Source of the DNA: JBBQZL01 sp038207745
GTDB lineage: Bacteria; Actinomycetota; Thermoleophilia; Solirubrobacterales; 70-9
DNA length: 15,901 bases
Direction: 5' to 3'
Assembly (NCBI GenBank): GCA_038207745.1
Contig: JBBQZL010000040.1
Span: 1-15,901, forward strand
A model generated the notes under the pieces. The model was not told the origin of the DNA. It did no database searches and saw only the letters and a program-made list of their open reading frames with translations. The translations under genes and the position numbers were made by a program. Shown here one piece after another: positions 6,596 through 13,696 of this stretch (the stretch's first letter is position 1; every line of letters starts with the position of its first letter).

Positions 6596-8143
6596 ATGCT
6601 GAACATCCCCGGACCCAGGGGCATTCCCGTACCCTCGTTGGCGCTGGTGATCCTCGATGGCTGGGGAATTGCACCCCCGGGTCCGGGAAACGCGATCTCG
6701 CTCGCCAAGACCCCGAACTTCGATCGCCTCTGGGCAGATTCGGCCCACACCCAGCTGATCGCCTGCGGACCCGATGTCGGGCTCCCCGAGGGCCAGATGG
6801 GCAACTCGGAGGTCGGGCATCTGAATCTCGGTGCGGGCTCGATCGTCCCCCAGGACCTCGCGCGTATCGACAAGTCGATCGCCGATGGCAGCTTCTTCGA
6901 CAACGAGGCGCTGGTCTCTGCATGTGAGCGAGCCCGGCGCGGGCCGCGCAAGCGGCTTCACCTCTTCGGGCTGGTCTCCGACGGCGGCGTCCACTCCGGC
7001 TGGGAGCACCTCGAGGCCTGTGTCGAACTCGCAGTTCAGGAAGGCGTCCCCGAGGTCATCTTCCACGCCTTCACCGACGGCAGGGACACACTTCCGCACG
7101 GCGGCAGGGGCTACCTCGCGGAGCTGGAGCGATGGCTGCGCCGCGCCGGCCGGGTCGGAACCGTCAGCGGTCGCTTCTACGCGATGGATCGCGACACCCG
7201 ATGGGAACGGATGAAGCTGGCATACGACGCGATGGTCCACTCCGAGGGGCTTCGCGCCGCCACGACCGAGGAGGCGATCGAAGCCTCCTACGAGCGTGGG
7301 GAGACCGACGAGTTCGTCAAGCCGACCGTGATCGGGGATTTCGATGGCATCGGAGAGGGCGAGGTCGGGGTCTTCGTCAACTTCCGCCCGGACCGGGCGC
7401 GCGAGCTGACCCGGGCGCTTGCCGAGCCTGGTTTCAGCGAGTTTCCGCGGGCGGGCGGGACGCCGGTCGATCTGACCACGATGACCTCGTACCGTGCGGG
7501 CTGGCCGTATCCGGTTGCCTTTCCGGAGGCAAGGCCGAAGGTGACGATGGCCGGGACCATCTCCGAGGCGGGCGGGCTGCAACTGCACGTCGCCGAGACC
7601 GAGAAGTACGCCCACGTCACCTATTTCTTCAACGGCGGTCGCGAAGAAGAGTGGAGCGGCGAGGAGCACTGCCTGGTCGACTCGGCCCGCGACGTCGCCA
7701 CCTATGACCTGAAGCCGGAGATGAGCGCCCGCGCCGCGGCGGACACCTTCTGCTCGCACTGGGAGACCAACGGATATCGCTTCGGGATCATCAACTTCGC
7801 AAACCCAGACATGGTCGGCCATACCGGGGTGATCCCGGCTGCGGTCAGCGCGATCGAGGCCGTCGATGAGTGCCTGGGCCGGGTCGTCAACACGGTCCAC
7901 GAGGCGGGCGGCGCGTGCATGATCACCGCCGACCACGGCAATGCGGACCACATGCTCGAGCCCGACGGATCGCCGAACACGGCGCACTCACTCAATCCCG
8001 TTCCCTTGATCGTCACCGCAGAGGGTGTCTCGATCAGCAGGGAGGGGATCCTGGCCAGTGTCGCACCGACCGCCCTCGAGCTTCTCGCTATCCCGCAGCC
8101 GGCCGAGATGACCGGCCGATCACTGCTCGACCCCGCGAAGTAG
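6596..8143 (+). CDS. gpmI: 2,3-bisphosphoglycerate-independent phosphoglycerate mutase
   Basis: Converts 3-phosphoglycerate to 2-phosphoglycerate by a manganese-dependent phosphoserine mechanism of the alkaline phosphatase superfamily. From ATG 6596 it has 515 residues, typical for the family. Visible are LVILDGWG with metal-ligand Asp21, QMGNSEVGHLNLGAG with the phosphorylated Ser71, DGGVHSGWEHLE, HAFTDGRDT, GRFYAMDRDTRWER, NFRPDRARELT, NFANPDMVGHTG, TADHGNADHM and NTAHSLNPVPLIV. All metal-binding blocks are intact. The ATG has GGAG eight bases upstream; an in-frame ATG at 6542 lies inside tpiA and is rejected. It is fourth in the operon, 28 bases after tpiA. Eno, the next glycolytic enzyme, is not in the window. 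Confidence 0.97.
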   Translation: MLNIPGPRGIPVPSLALVILDGWGIAPPGPGNAISLAKTPNFDRLWADSAHTQLIACGPDVGLPEGQMGNSEVGHLNLGAGSIVPQDLARIDKSIADGSFFDNEALVSACERARRGPRKRLHLFGLVSDGGVHSGWEHLEACVELAVQEGVPEVIFHAFTDGRDTLPHGGRGYLAELERWLRRAGRVGTVSGRFYAMDRDTRWERMKLAYDAMVHSEGLRAATTEEAIEASYERGETDEFVKPTVIGDFDGIGEGEVGVFVNFRPDRARELTRALAEPGFSEFPRAGGTPVDLTTMTSYRAGWPYPVAFPEARPKVTMAGTISEAGGLQLHVAETEKYAHVTYFFNGGREEEWSGEEHCLVDSARDVATYDLKPEMSARAAADTFCSHWETNGYRFGIINFANPDMVGHTGVIPAAVSAIEAVDECLGRVVNTVHEAGGACMITADHGNADHMLEPDGSPNTAHSLNPVPLIVTAEGVSISREGILASVAPTALELLAIPQPAEMTGRSLLDPAK

Positions 8144-8150
8144 GCCGGCG

Positions 8151-9350
8151 ATGAGATCCGCCCCCGAGAGGCTCGGCTTCGAGATCGGGTCACGCGATGG
8201 TGACGCACGCACCGGTGTTCTCAAGACTGCACACGGTGATGTGAGGACCCCGGCGTTCATCCCGCTGGCAACGAAGGGGACCGTCCGCGGACTCGAGTCG
8301 ACCGAGGTCGCCGATCTCGGCTACGAGATGATCCTCGGCAACACCTACCACCTCTATGTCTCACCCGGACCGGAACGGATCGAGGCGGCCGGCGGGCAGC
8401 ATGGCTTCATGGCCTGGGATCGCGCGATCATCACCGATTCCGGTGGTTTCCAGGTCTTTTCCCTCGCCCATGGGCACATCGCCGACGAGATAAAGGGCAG
8501 CGGCGGCAAGCCGGAGCAGGGCTCGATCATCGAGATCGATGAGGACGGAGTGCGGTTTCGGTCCTACCGTGACGGCTCCGAGCGCTACCTCTCGCCGGAG
8601 TCCTCGATGAGTATCCAGAAGGCGATCGGCTCCGACATCGCGCTCGCATTCGACGAGTGCACGCCGTATCACGCCGATTACGAATACACGGCCAGGTCAA
8701 CCGAGCGAACCCACCGCTGGCTCGAACGCTGCGTCGCATGGCACGACCAGAACGGCCCCCGGACCCAGGCGCTTTTCGGGATCGTCCAGGGCGGGGTGCA
8801 CGAGGATCTGCGTCGTCTGTCAGCTGATGCGATCTCCTCCGCCGGCATCGATGGGGTGGCGATCGGTGGGTCGCTTGGGCGGGACAAGGAGGAGATGCGG
8901 GGCGTGGTCGAGATGACCACGCGGCTGCTGCCGGTTGACGCCCCCAAGCACCTGCTGGGGATCGGCGAGGTCGACGACCTGCTCGGTGGAATCGGCGACG
9001 GCATCGACATCTTCGATTGCGCCACTCCGACCCGGCTGGCCCGCCATGGAGTCGCGCTGGTGCCCGATCCGGACAAGCGCTTCAGGCTGGACCTGCGCAA
9101 GAGTGGCTGGGCAGGGGACCGCAACCCGATCGTCGACGGCTGCCCATGCAGGGCCTGCAGGCTTCACGATCGCGACTACATCAGCTTTCTCTCACGGGCT
9201 CGCGAGCTCACCGCGGTTCGCCTGCTCGTGCTCCACAACCTGACCTACATGAAGGCGCTCGTCGATGGCGCCCGTGCGGCGATCGAGGCGGAGCGCTTCC
9301 GTACATATGAAGCCGCGGTGGTCGCCGGCGCCGTTCCCTGGGAGGCCTGA
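8151..9350 (+). CDS. tgt: Queuine/preQ1 tRNA-guanine transglycosylase
   Basis: Exchanges guanine 34 in the anticodon of GUN tRNAs (Tyr, His, Asn, Asp) for the queuosine precursor preQ1. It has 399 residues, slightly longer than the usual 370-380. Active-site blocks: ITDSGGFQVFSL with the base-binding Asp96, FGIVQGGVHEDLR, VAIGGSLG, and GIDIFDCATPTRLARHG with nucleophile Asp289. The zinc site is complete: Cys331, Cys333, Cys336 (CPCRAC) and His362 (LHNL). ATG 8151 starts seven bases after the gpmI stop, so it is probably the last gene of the glycolytic operon; only a weak Shine-Dalgarno is seen. The preQ1 synthesis genes and queA/queG are not in the window. The final 30 residues are less conserved. 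A convergent gene ends 30 bases downstream. Confidence 0.97.
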   Translation: MRSAPERLGFEIGSRDGDARTGVLKTAHGDVRTPAFIPLATKGTVRGLESTEVADLGYEMILGNTYHLYVSPGPERIEAAGGQHGFMAWDRAIITDSGGFQVFSLAHGHIADEIKGSGGKPEQGSIIEIDEDGVRFRSYRDGSERYLSPESSMSIQKAIGSDIALAFDECTPYHADYEYTARSTERTHRWLERCVAWHDQNGPRTQALFGIVQGGVHEDLRRLSADAISSAGIDGVAIGGSLGRDKEEMRGVVEMTTRLLPVDAPKHLLGIGEVDDLLGGIGDGIDIFDCATPTRLARHGVALVPDPDKRFRLDLRKSGWAGDRNPIVDGCPCRACRLHDRDYISFLSRARELTAVRLLVLHNLTYMKALVDGARAAIEAERFRTYEAAVVAGAVPWEA

Positions 9351-9354
9351 GGAA

Positions 9355-9371
9355 GCCTCGAGCCGTGAGGC
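9355..9371. terminator. Candidate bidirectional terminator between tgt and the kinase gene
   Basis: GCCTCG (9355-9360) pairs with TGAGGC (9366-9371) around a five-base loop, one pair being G-U. A third copy of the arm, GAGGC (9342-9346), could pair instead with 9355-9359. The repeat lies in the 30-base gap between two convergent genes. There is no T-run on either strand, so confidence is low. Confidence 0.35.
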
Positions 9372-9380
9372 GACGCCCCG

Positions 9381-10601
9381 CTACTTCTGGTTTTCGCCGA
9401 CCGCCTGTTTGAGCTCGTCGACGACCTTGCTGTAGCTGTTACCCGCGTATTCGCGCAGTTTGACGCTCGCCGTCTTGTCGGTCAGGAAGATCACGGCAGC
9501 GGCAACGGCCGCCGCAACGAGGATCAGCGCGATCATCGCCATCAAACCGCGGATGAAGCGCGAGAAGGCCGATCGCCGCGGCCTCTGCTGGGCCGCCCGG
9601 GGTTGGGCCGCCTGCGCCGCCTGTGCCGCCGGGCGACGGGAGGATGGCGGCGCGGGGCGGAACTCGGTCCGCCGGGTCCGCTCGAGTGGTTCTGCGGGCG
9701 TGCTTGCATCGCCGAGATACCTGGTCGGCGTCTCCTGCTCGAGGTAGCCGGTTTCGACCTCCTCGCCGGCGATGCTCCGCTGAAGATCCTCTGCGAGCTC
9801 ATGGGCGGTCGAGTACCTCTGCTTCGGGTTGCCCTCGAGGGCCCGGAGCACGACCCGGCTGATCGACTCGGAGACCGCGTCGTTGTAGGTCCGGGGCGGC
9901 AGCGGGCGCTCGTTCTGCTGGCGAACCGCGAGCTCTGCAAGTGACGAACCCTCGTACGGCAGACGAGCGGTGAGGAACTGGTAGAGGACGACGCCGAGCG
10001 CGTAGACATCCGTACACGGCGTCGCCTCTTCACCCCGGACCTGCTCCGGGGCAAGGTAGGCGGCGGTGCCGACAACGGAGCCGACCTGGGTGATCCGGGT
10101 CTGCTCGAGCGCGCGGGCGATCCCGAAGTCGGTCAGCTTCACGGCCATTGGTGAGTCGCCGCCGGCCGGCCCGCCGTCGATCATCAGGTTTCCCGGCTTC
10201 ACATCCCGGTGGATGATCCCGCGGCTGTGCGCGAAGTCGAGTCCGGCGCAGGCCTGGATGCCGATCCTTGCGGTCGAGTCCGAGCCGATCGGGCCGGTCT
10301 TCTGAAGGATCTGGGCTCCGGACCTGCCCTCGACGTACTCCATGACGATGTAGTGGCGTCCCTGGTCGACACCGGTGTCGTAGACCTGGACGATGTTCGG
10401 ATGGATCAATTTTGCCACCGCCAGCGCCTCCCGCCGGAAGCGGGCGACGAACCGCTCGTCGTCAGAGAGATGCTCGGCCAGGATCTTCACCGCGACCTGT
10501 CGCTCGAGGATGCGATCAGTTGCCTTGTAGACGTTCGACATTCCGCCCGAGCCGAGCCGTTCGCCGATCTCGTAGCGCCCTGAGAGGGATCCGGCCTCCA
10601 T
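9381..10601 (-). CDS. PknB-like transmembrane Ser/Thr protein kinase
   Basis: A 406-residue Hanks-type kinase with its catalytic domain in the cytosol. The kinase domain spans about residues 9-277: Gly-rich loop GSGGMSN (17-23), ATP-anchoring Lys39 in VAVKIL, Glu58, HRDVKPGNL with catalytic Asp132, DFG Asp158, an activation loop rich in Thr/Ser (165-180), and APEQ. All essential residues are present. A Pro/Ala/Gln/Arg-rich linker (about 308-345) leads to one membrane helix (353-374) and an outer tail of only 32 residues, with AGNSYSKVVDELKQ resembling the first half of a PASTA repeat. Typical PknB kinases carry several PASTA domains, so this one looks shortened. Its ATG shares one base with the lipoprotein stop (TGATG), so it is the last gene of a three-gene minus-strand unit. 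Confidence 0.93.
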   Translation of the reverse strand: MEAGSLSGRYEIGERLGSGGMSNVYKATDRILERQVAVKILAEHLSDDERFVARFRREALAVAKLIHPNIVQVYDTGVDQGRHYIVMEYVEGRSGAQILQKTGPIGSDSTARIGIQACAGLDFAHSRGIIHRDVKPGNLMIDGGPAGGDSPMAVKLTDFGIARALEQTRITQVGSVVGTAAYLAPEQVRGEEATPCTDVYALGVVLYQFLTARLPYEGSSLAELAVRQQNERPLPPRTYNDAVSESISRVVLRALEGNPKQRYSTAHELAEDLQRSIAGEEVETGYLEQETPTRYLGDASTPAEPLERTRRTEFRPAPPSSRRPAAQAAQAAQPRAAQQRPRRSAFSRFIRGLMAMIALILVAAAVAAAVIFLTDKTASVKLREYAGNSYSKVVDELKQAVGENQK

Positions 10602-11218
10602 CAGCCTGCCCAGCCTTCACTCCTGGGCTGGACGGCGGGAGGAGACTGCCCGCCCCCGGACTTGCCGCCACTTCCGATTCCGCCGGTGCCGGATCCACCA
10701 CCCGGGGTGGTCGGTGTCGTCGGGTTTGTCGGTGTCGTGGTGGTGGGTGTCGTCGGAGTCGAAGTCGTCGTCGGGGTCGTCGGCTGCTTCGTGGTCTTGT
10801 CGGGCTTGGTCTTCGTGGTGGTCGACGTATCTGTCGCCGAGGTGTCGGTGGTCGACGTATCCGTCGTCGAGGTGTCGGTCGACCCGGTGGCATCGATGCA
10901 TGCCCCCGGTTGATTCAGGACATTGATCAGCCGCTGGGCACCCTCATCGAGATTGTTCCGGAGCTTCGGGTCGACGGTGGAGGGCAGATCGTCGATCTGC
11001 TGCTTGACCTCTTCGGCCGCTGTCACGGCGTCCGAGCAGTTGCCGCTGTCGGCGATCTGCTGGACTGATTCGAGGTTCGCGATGATCTGCTTGGCGGTAT
11101 CGCCCGGCAGCAGATTGTCGTTGCTCGAGCTGCCGCAGGAGACAATTGCCAGCGAGGTCAGCAGCCCCAGCGCCAGCGCGAGAAACATCGCGAGTCCGTG
11201 TTTGATCCTGGTTTGCAT
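10601..11218 (-). CDS. Putative lipoprotein with Thr-rich and Gly-rich tail
   Basis: A 205-residue protein of unrecognised family. It starts with a basic n-region (MQTRIKHG), a hydrophobic stretch (9-26) and a lipobox I-V-S-C with Cys28, so it is probably lipidated and anchored on the outer face of the membrane. A small, probably helical domain (about 37-110) has two cysteines, Cys61 and Cys107, that could form a disulphide. Residues 111-172 are almost all Thr, Ser, Pro and Asp/Lys, beginning with TDTSTTDTST repeats, followed by a Gly/Ser-rich stretch (173-190). Such tails often act as extended, sometimes glycosylated, cell-wall spacers. ATG 11218 is two bases after the phosphoesterase stop, and its own stop overlaps the kinase start. 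The open frame continues far upstream inside the phosphoesterase gene, but the signal peptide fixes the start. A ligand or partner of the kinase is possible but unproven. Confidence 0.8.
   Translation of the reverse strand: MQTRIKHGLAMFLALALGLLTSLAIVSCGSSSNDNLLPGDTAKQIIANLESVQQIADSGNCSDAVTAAEEVKQQIDDLPSTVDPKLRNNLDEGAQRLINVLNQPGACIDATGSTDTSTTDTSTTDTSATDTSTTTKTKPDKTTKQPTTPTTTSTPTTPTTTTPTNPTTPTTPGGGSGTGGIGSGGKSGGGQSPPAVQPRSEGWAG
10818..10877 (-). repeat. 30-bp tandem repeat inside the lipoprotein gene
   Basis: Two direct copies of a 30-bp unit (10818-10847 and 10848-10877) differ at two positions. Each encodes ten residues of the T/D/S repeat (TDTSTTDTST-like). The unit is a whole number of codons, so gain or loss of a copy would change tail length without breaking the frame. 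Confidence 0.8.
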
Positions 11219-11220
11219 GA

Positions 11221-11955
11221 TCAGTGGCCCATATGGAGTCGTTCGGCCAGGTGGGCGGGCAGCCCGGCGGCGATGATCGCGTCGGATGCGGCATCGATGT
11301 CGTACTTGACCCGATGATGGGTTGATTTCCAGCCATCGTCGTCGAACTCGAGCCACGCGGCTCTCGGATCCCCATCGCGTGGCTGTCCGACGCTTCCCGG
11401 ATTGATCAGCCAGCGGCCGTGTGAGAGGTCGAGCTCGGTTCCCGCAAGCGCCTGCGCGCCCTTCACCTGCCCGTCGACGTCGGGACCGGTGAAATGGAGG
11501 GCCACGTGCGAGTGGCCGATCATGCAGACCGGTTCCGGCTGCATCTCGAGGCATTCCGTGGCCTGCTCAAAAGAGAGCACGTACTCCCAGACCGGATCCC
11601 GGGGGGAGGCGTGGAAGAGACCGACGCCGTCGCGTTCGCTGCTCGGGCCCAGTCCGGAGAGAAACTCGAGTGTCTCGTAGGAGCACACCTCCTTGGTCCA
11701 GGCAACCGCAAATGCGGCATGGGCGGAGAAGGTCGTGGCATCGATGTTGCCGAGGACCGCGAGGTCGTGATTGCCGATCAGCGAGTGGGCGGTGCGCTCG
11801 CGAATCAGCGTCGTGCAGTCATTCGGGTCGGCTCCATAGCCGACGATGTCTCCCAGGCACCAGATCTCGTCGGCACCGATTTCATCGATGTCGTCGAGAA
11901 CCGCCTCAAGGGCAGGCAGGTTTGAGTGGATATCGCTGATGATTGCTGCGCGCAT
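11221..11955 (-). CDS. Calcineurin-like metallophosphoesterase (YfcE-like)
   Basis: A 244-residue cytosolic phosphoesterase with a complete binuclear metal site: Asp8 and His10 in SDIHSN, Asp36 in LGDIVGYG, Asn62 and His63 in GNHD, His115 in LFHASP, and His148/His150 in GHSH. The closing block INPGSVGQPRDGDPRAAW is typical of the small YfcE/MJ0936-like phosphodiesterases, whose natural substrates are mostly unknown. ATG 11955 is chosen because the family begins directly with this strand (MRAAIISDIHSN); AAGG lies eight bases upstream. It is the first gene of the minus-strand unit, with the lipoprotein ATG two bases after its stop. It could reverse kinase action or work on a nucleotide, but only the co-location suggests this. 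Confidence 0.92.
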   Translation of the reverse strand: MRAAIISDIHSNLPALEAVLDDIDEIGADEIWCLGDIVGYGADPNDCTTLIRERTAHSLIGNHDLAVLGNIDATTFSAHAAFAVAWTKEVCSYETLEFLSGLGPSSERDGVGLFHASPRDPVWEYVLSFEQATECLEMQPEPVCMIGHSHVALHFTGPDVDGQVKGAQALAGTELDLSHGRWLINPGSVGQPRDGDPRAAWLEFDDDGWKSTHHRVKYDIDAASDAIIAAGLPAHLAERLHMGH

Positions 11956-11979
11956 GGTTCTGGCCTTGGGTGTGCGGAT

Positions 11980-12030
11980 TCAGCGTGACCTGGCGACTTC
12001 GCCGGTGCATTCGCCATGGGTGCTGAACAC
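11980..12030 (-). other. Possible 16-codon leader ORF upstream of the phosphoesterase gene
   Basis: On the minus strand a GTG at 12030 lies seven bases after a TACGAT box (12043-12038), the same spacing as the leaderless genes here. It opens a frame of 16 codons (MFSTHGECTGEVARSR) ending with TGA at 11982-11980, 24 bases before the phosphoesterase ATG. No Shine-Dalgarno is present. It may be a chance frame. Confidence 0.22.
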
Positions 12031-12036
12031 GCTGTC

Positions 12037-12043
12037 TATCGTA
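12037..12043. promoter_or_regulatory. Divergent promoter with overlapping -10 boxes (phosphoesterase unit / M48 protease)
   Basis: The seven bases TATCGTA read as TATCGT (12037-12042) on the plus strand, eight bases before the protease GTG, and as TACGAT (12043-12038) on the minus strand, toward the phosphoesterase operon. Both fit TAnnnT and share five positions. No clear -35 boxes are seen. The minus-strand transcript would have a leader of about 75 bases. Apart from the promoter and a possible mini-ORF, nothing else was recognised in this 95-base gap. Confidence 0.45.
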
Positions 12044-12050
12044 AAGGTGC

Positions 12051-13316
12051 GTGGCAGGCGACCTCACTTCGGGTTTCAAGCGGACGGGCACGGTGTGGCT
12101 CGTCGGGGTGGCCGTTGCCGCGCTGCTGGCTGCCGAGCTTGCGGTCTGGCTGCTGCACCCGCGTGGACTGATCATAGACCCTGCCGCCGTTTCCGAGCAT
12201 CAGTTCTTCAGCTCGGCCCAGCTCGACCAGATCCACTCCTTCCGTGATATCCAGCGTTGGCTCGGCATCGGGTCGCTCGTGGTCGAGCTTGCGGTTCTCA
12301 CGGCAATCGCGCTCTGGCGGCCGACTCCGATCCGCCGGATGTTCGCATGGGCATCCCGTCGCCCGCTGATCGGCGCCGCCGTGATTGCGGCCTCGATCTC
12401 CGTGATCCTCGCCGTGACCTCGCTGCCGCTCGGCGCCTGGATGCAGCAGCGATCCCTCGATGCAGGGCTCTCGACCCAGGCCTGGGGGCCCTGGTTCCGG
12501 GACTTCGGCGTCTCCGGCGCAATCGGCGTTGCGCTGGCCGCCCTCGGCGGGTTTCTGGCGATGGTGATCATCCGCAGGCTCCGCCGCAGGTGGTGGGTGG
12601 GGGGTTTCGCGCTGGTGGCGATCTACGCGATCGTCTTCACCTGGCTCGCTCCGGTGGTCCTGGCGCCGGTCTTCAACAAATTCGAGCCGATTCCGGGTGG
12701 GCCGGTCCGGTCCGAGGTGGAGCGGCTGGGCCGGCAGGCCGGCGTCGAGATCGGCGAGATCTACCGCGTTGATGCCTCACGTCGCTCAACCGCGCTGAAC
12801 GCCTCGGTCGACGGGCTGGGTTCGAGCAAACGGGTGGTCATCTACGACAACGCGCTGAACGACCTCTCGAGGCCCGAGCTTCGATCACTGCTCGCCCACG
12901 AGCTCGCCCACGTCAAGCACAACGATGTGCAGCGGGGGGTGGCCTGGGTTCTCCTGGTCGCGCCACTGGCGGTGCTGTTCATCCAGCTCGCAAGCACCGC
13001 GCTGGCCCGGCGGACCGGGGATGACCCGTTCTCCCCGGCGATCCTGGCGCCGCTGGCGCTCCTGTTGACATTGGTAACGCTTGTGCTCGGGGTGCCGGGC
13101 AATCAACTCTCGCGAATGGTCGAGGCCAGGGCTGACTCCTTCGCGCTCGAGCTGACCGATGACCCGGGGACCCTGATCGCACTCCAGAGGCGATTGGCGA
13201 TCACCAATCTCTCGACCCCTCGGCCCCCTGCGCTGACCCAGTTGATCTTCGGCACTCATCCGACCACGATGGAGCGGATCGGAGCGGCCGTTGCCTACCG
13301 GCGCGATACCCGCTGA
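12051..13316 (+). CDS. M48 family membrane metalloprotease (Ste24/CAAX protease-like)
   Basis: A 421-residue integral membrane zinc protease. The HEXXH motif is HELAH (His283, Glu284, His287), and the third zinc ligand is probably Glu358 in VEARADSFAL. Hydrophobic segments lie at about 14-36, 72-89, 105-128, 154-175, 183-205, 295-319 and 329-349. FNKFEPIPGGPVR, VDASRRSTALNA and RVVIYDNAL match the Ste24 branch of M48 rather than the shorter HtpX branch. In bacteria such enzymes are thought to act in membrane protein quality control; prenylated substrates are not expected. GTG 12051 is the likely start: a TATCGT box ends eight bases before it and no Shine-Dalgarno is well placed. It is transcribed divergently from the phosphoesterase unit and converges on the DUF3467 gene. 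Confidence 0.9.
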   Translation: MAGDLTSGFKRTGTVWLVGVAVAALLAAELAVWLLHPRGLIIDPAAVSEHQFFSSAQLDQIHSFRDIQRWLGIGSLVVELAVLTAIALWRPTPIRRMFAWASRRPLIGAAVIAASISVILAVTSLPLGAWMQQRSLDAGLSTQAWGPWFRDFGVSGAIGVALAALGGFLAMVIIRRLRRRWWVGGFALVAIYAIVFTWLAPVVLAPVFNKFEPIPGGPVRSEVERLGRQAGVEIGEIYRVDASRRSTALNASVDGLGSSKRVVIYDNALNDLSRPELRSLLAHELAHVKHNDVQRGVAWVLLVAPLAVLFIQLASTALARRTGDDPFSPAILAPLALLLTLVTLVLGVPGNQLSRMVEARADSFALELTDDPGTLIALQRRLAITNLSTPRPPALTQLIFGTHPTTMERIGAAVAYRRDTR

Positions 13317-13327
13317 ATCGGGGACCG

Positions 13328-13348
13328 CGCCGGATATCCGTGCCGGCG
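13328..13348. terminator. Candidate bidirectional terminator between M48 and DUF3467 genes
   Basis: CGCCGG (13328-13333) pairs with CCGGCG (13343-13348) around a nine-base loop; the 10-bp palindrome CGGATATCCG (13331-13340) overlaps it. The repeat fills most of the 32 bases between two convergent genes. There is no T-run. Confidence 0.35.
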
Positions 13349-13651
13349 TCAGGACTCGTCGGGTTCCCCCGGATATTCGGGAAGGTTCTTGATCCCCTCC
13401 TTGGTGCTCCACTTGGAGAAGTTGTCCTCGAGCGCATCGATCAACTCGCGCATGAAGCGAGGCGAAAGGGCGATGCGTGACACGACGATCCCCTGGATCT
13501 CCTCTTCTTCCATCTCGTGGTCAACCCGCGCAAAGGTGATCGAAAACTCATAGTCAGAGTGGCTGACGTTGGCGAAGTTCGCGTACACCCCCGCCATCTG
13601 CTTCCGGGACATATTGATGTTGATCTGGCGCTCAACGTTTTCGTCGGTCAT
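13349..13651 (-). CDS. DUF3467 domain protein
   Basis: A 100-residue soluble protein matching the DUF3467 family in its core: YANFANVSHSDYEFSITFARV (from residue 23), an acidic MEEEEIQ turn, then VVSRIALSPRFMRELIDALEDN (56-77). The family is found across bacteria and some archaea and has no established role; its short beta-rich fold ending in a helix suggests a binding or assembly protein. ATG 13651 has AGGAG six bases upstream. The same frame runs upstream through rlmH, but only this start gives the family N-terminus. The C-terminal tail (EYPGEPDES) is acidic and disordered. It is divergent from rlmH, with 84 bases between the starts. Confidence 0.87.
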   Translation of the reverse strand: MTDENVERQININMSRKQMAGVYANFANVSHSDYEFSITFARVDHEMEEEEIQGIVVSRIALSPRFMRELIDALEDNFSKWSTKEGIKNLPEYPGEPDES

Positions 13652-13689
13652 TGGACTCTCCTTCCGATTTCCCAGGTGCCTGTAAGCAC
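13648..13689 (-). other. Possible 13-codon leader ORF overlapping the DUF3467 start
   Basis: On the minus strand, GTG 13689 opens 13 codons (MLTGTWEIGRRVQ) whose TGA (13650-13648) overlaps the ATG of the DUF3467 gene as ATGA. AGGAGG lies only two bases before the GTG, closer than usual, and a GATACT box (13703-13698) ends eight bases before it. The DUF3467 gene has its own good ribosome binding site inside this frame, so coupling is not required. Confidence 0.22.
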
Positions 13690-13696
13690 TTCCTCC

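Noticed and set aside
6452..7987. A 511-codon open frame on the minus strand opposite gpmI
   Set aside because: It is exactly antisense to a well-conserved gpmI and has no recognisable motif; long antisense frames are expected in GC-rich coding DNA with biased third positions.
10628..10800. Low-complexity DNA at the lipoprotein tail considered as an intergenic repeat or CRISPR-like array
   Set aside because: The frame stays open through it and it encodes a Thr/Pro then Gly-rich tail; there are no regular spacers.
11219..11554. Upstream extension of the lipoprotein frame by 112 codons
   Set aside because: It lies inside the phosphoesterase gene; the signal peptide and lipobox only make sense from ATG 11218.
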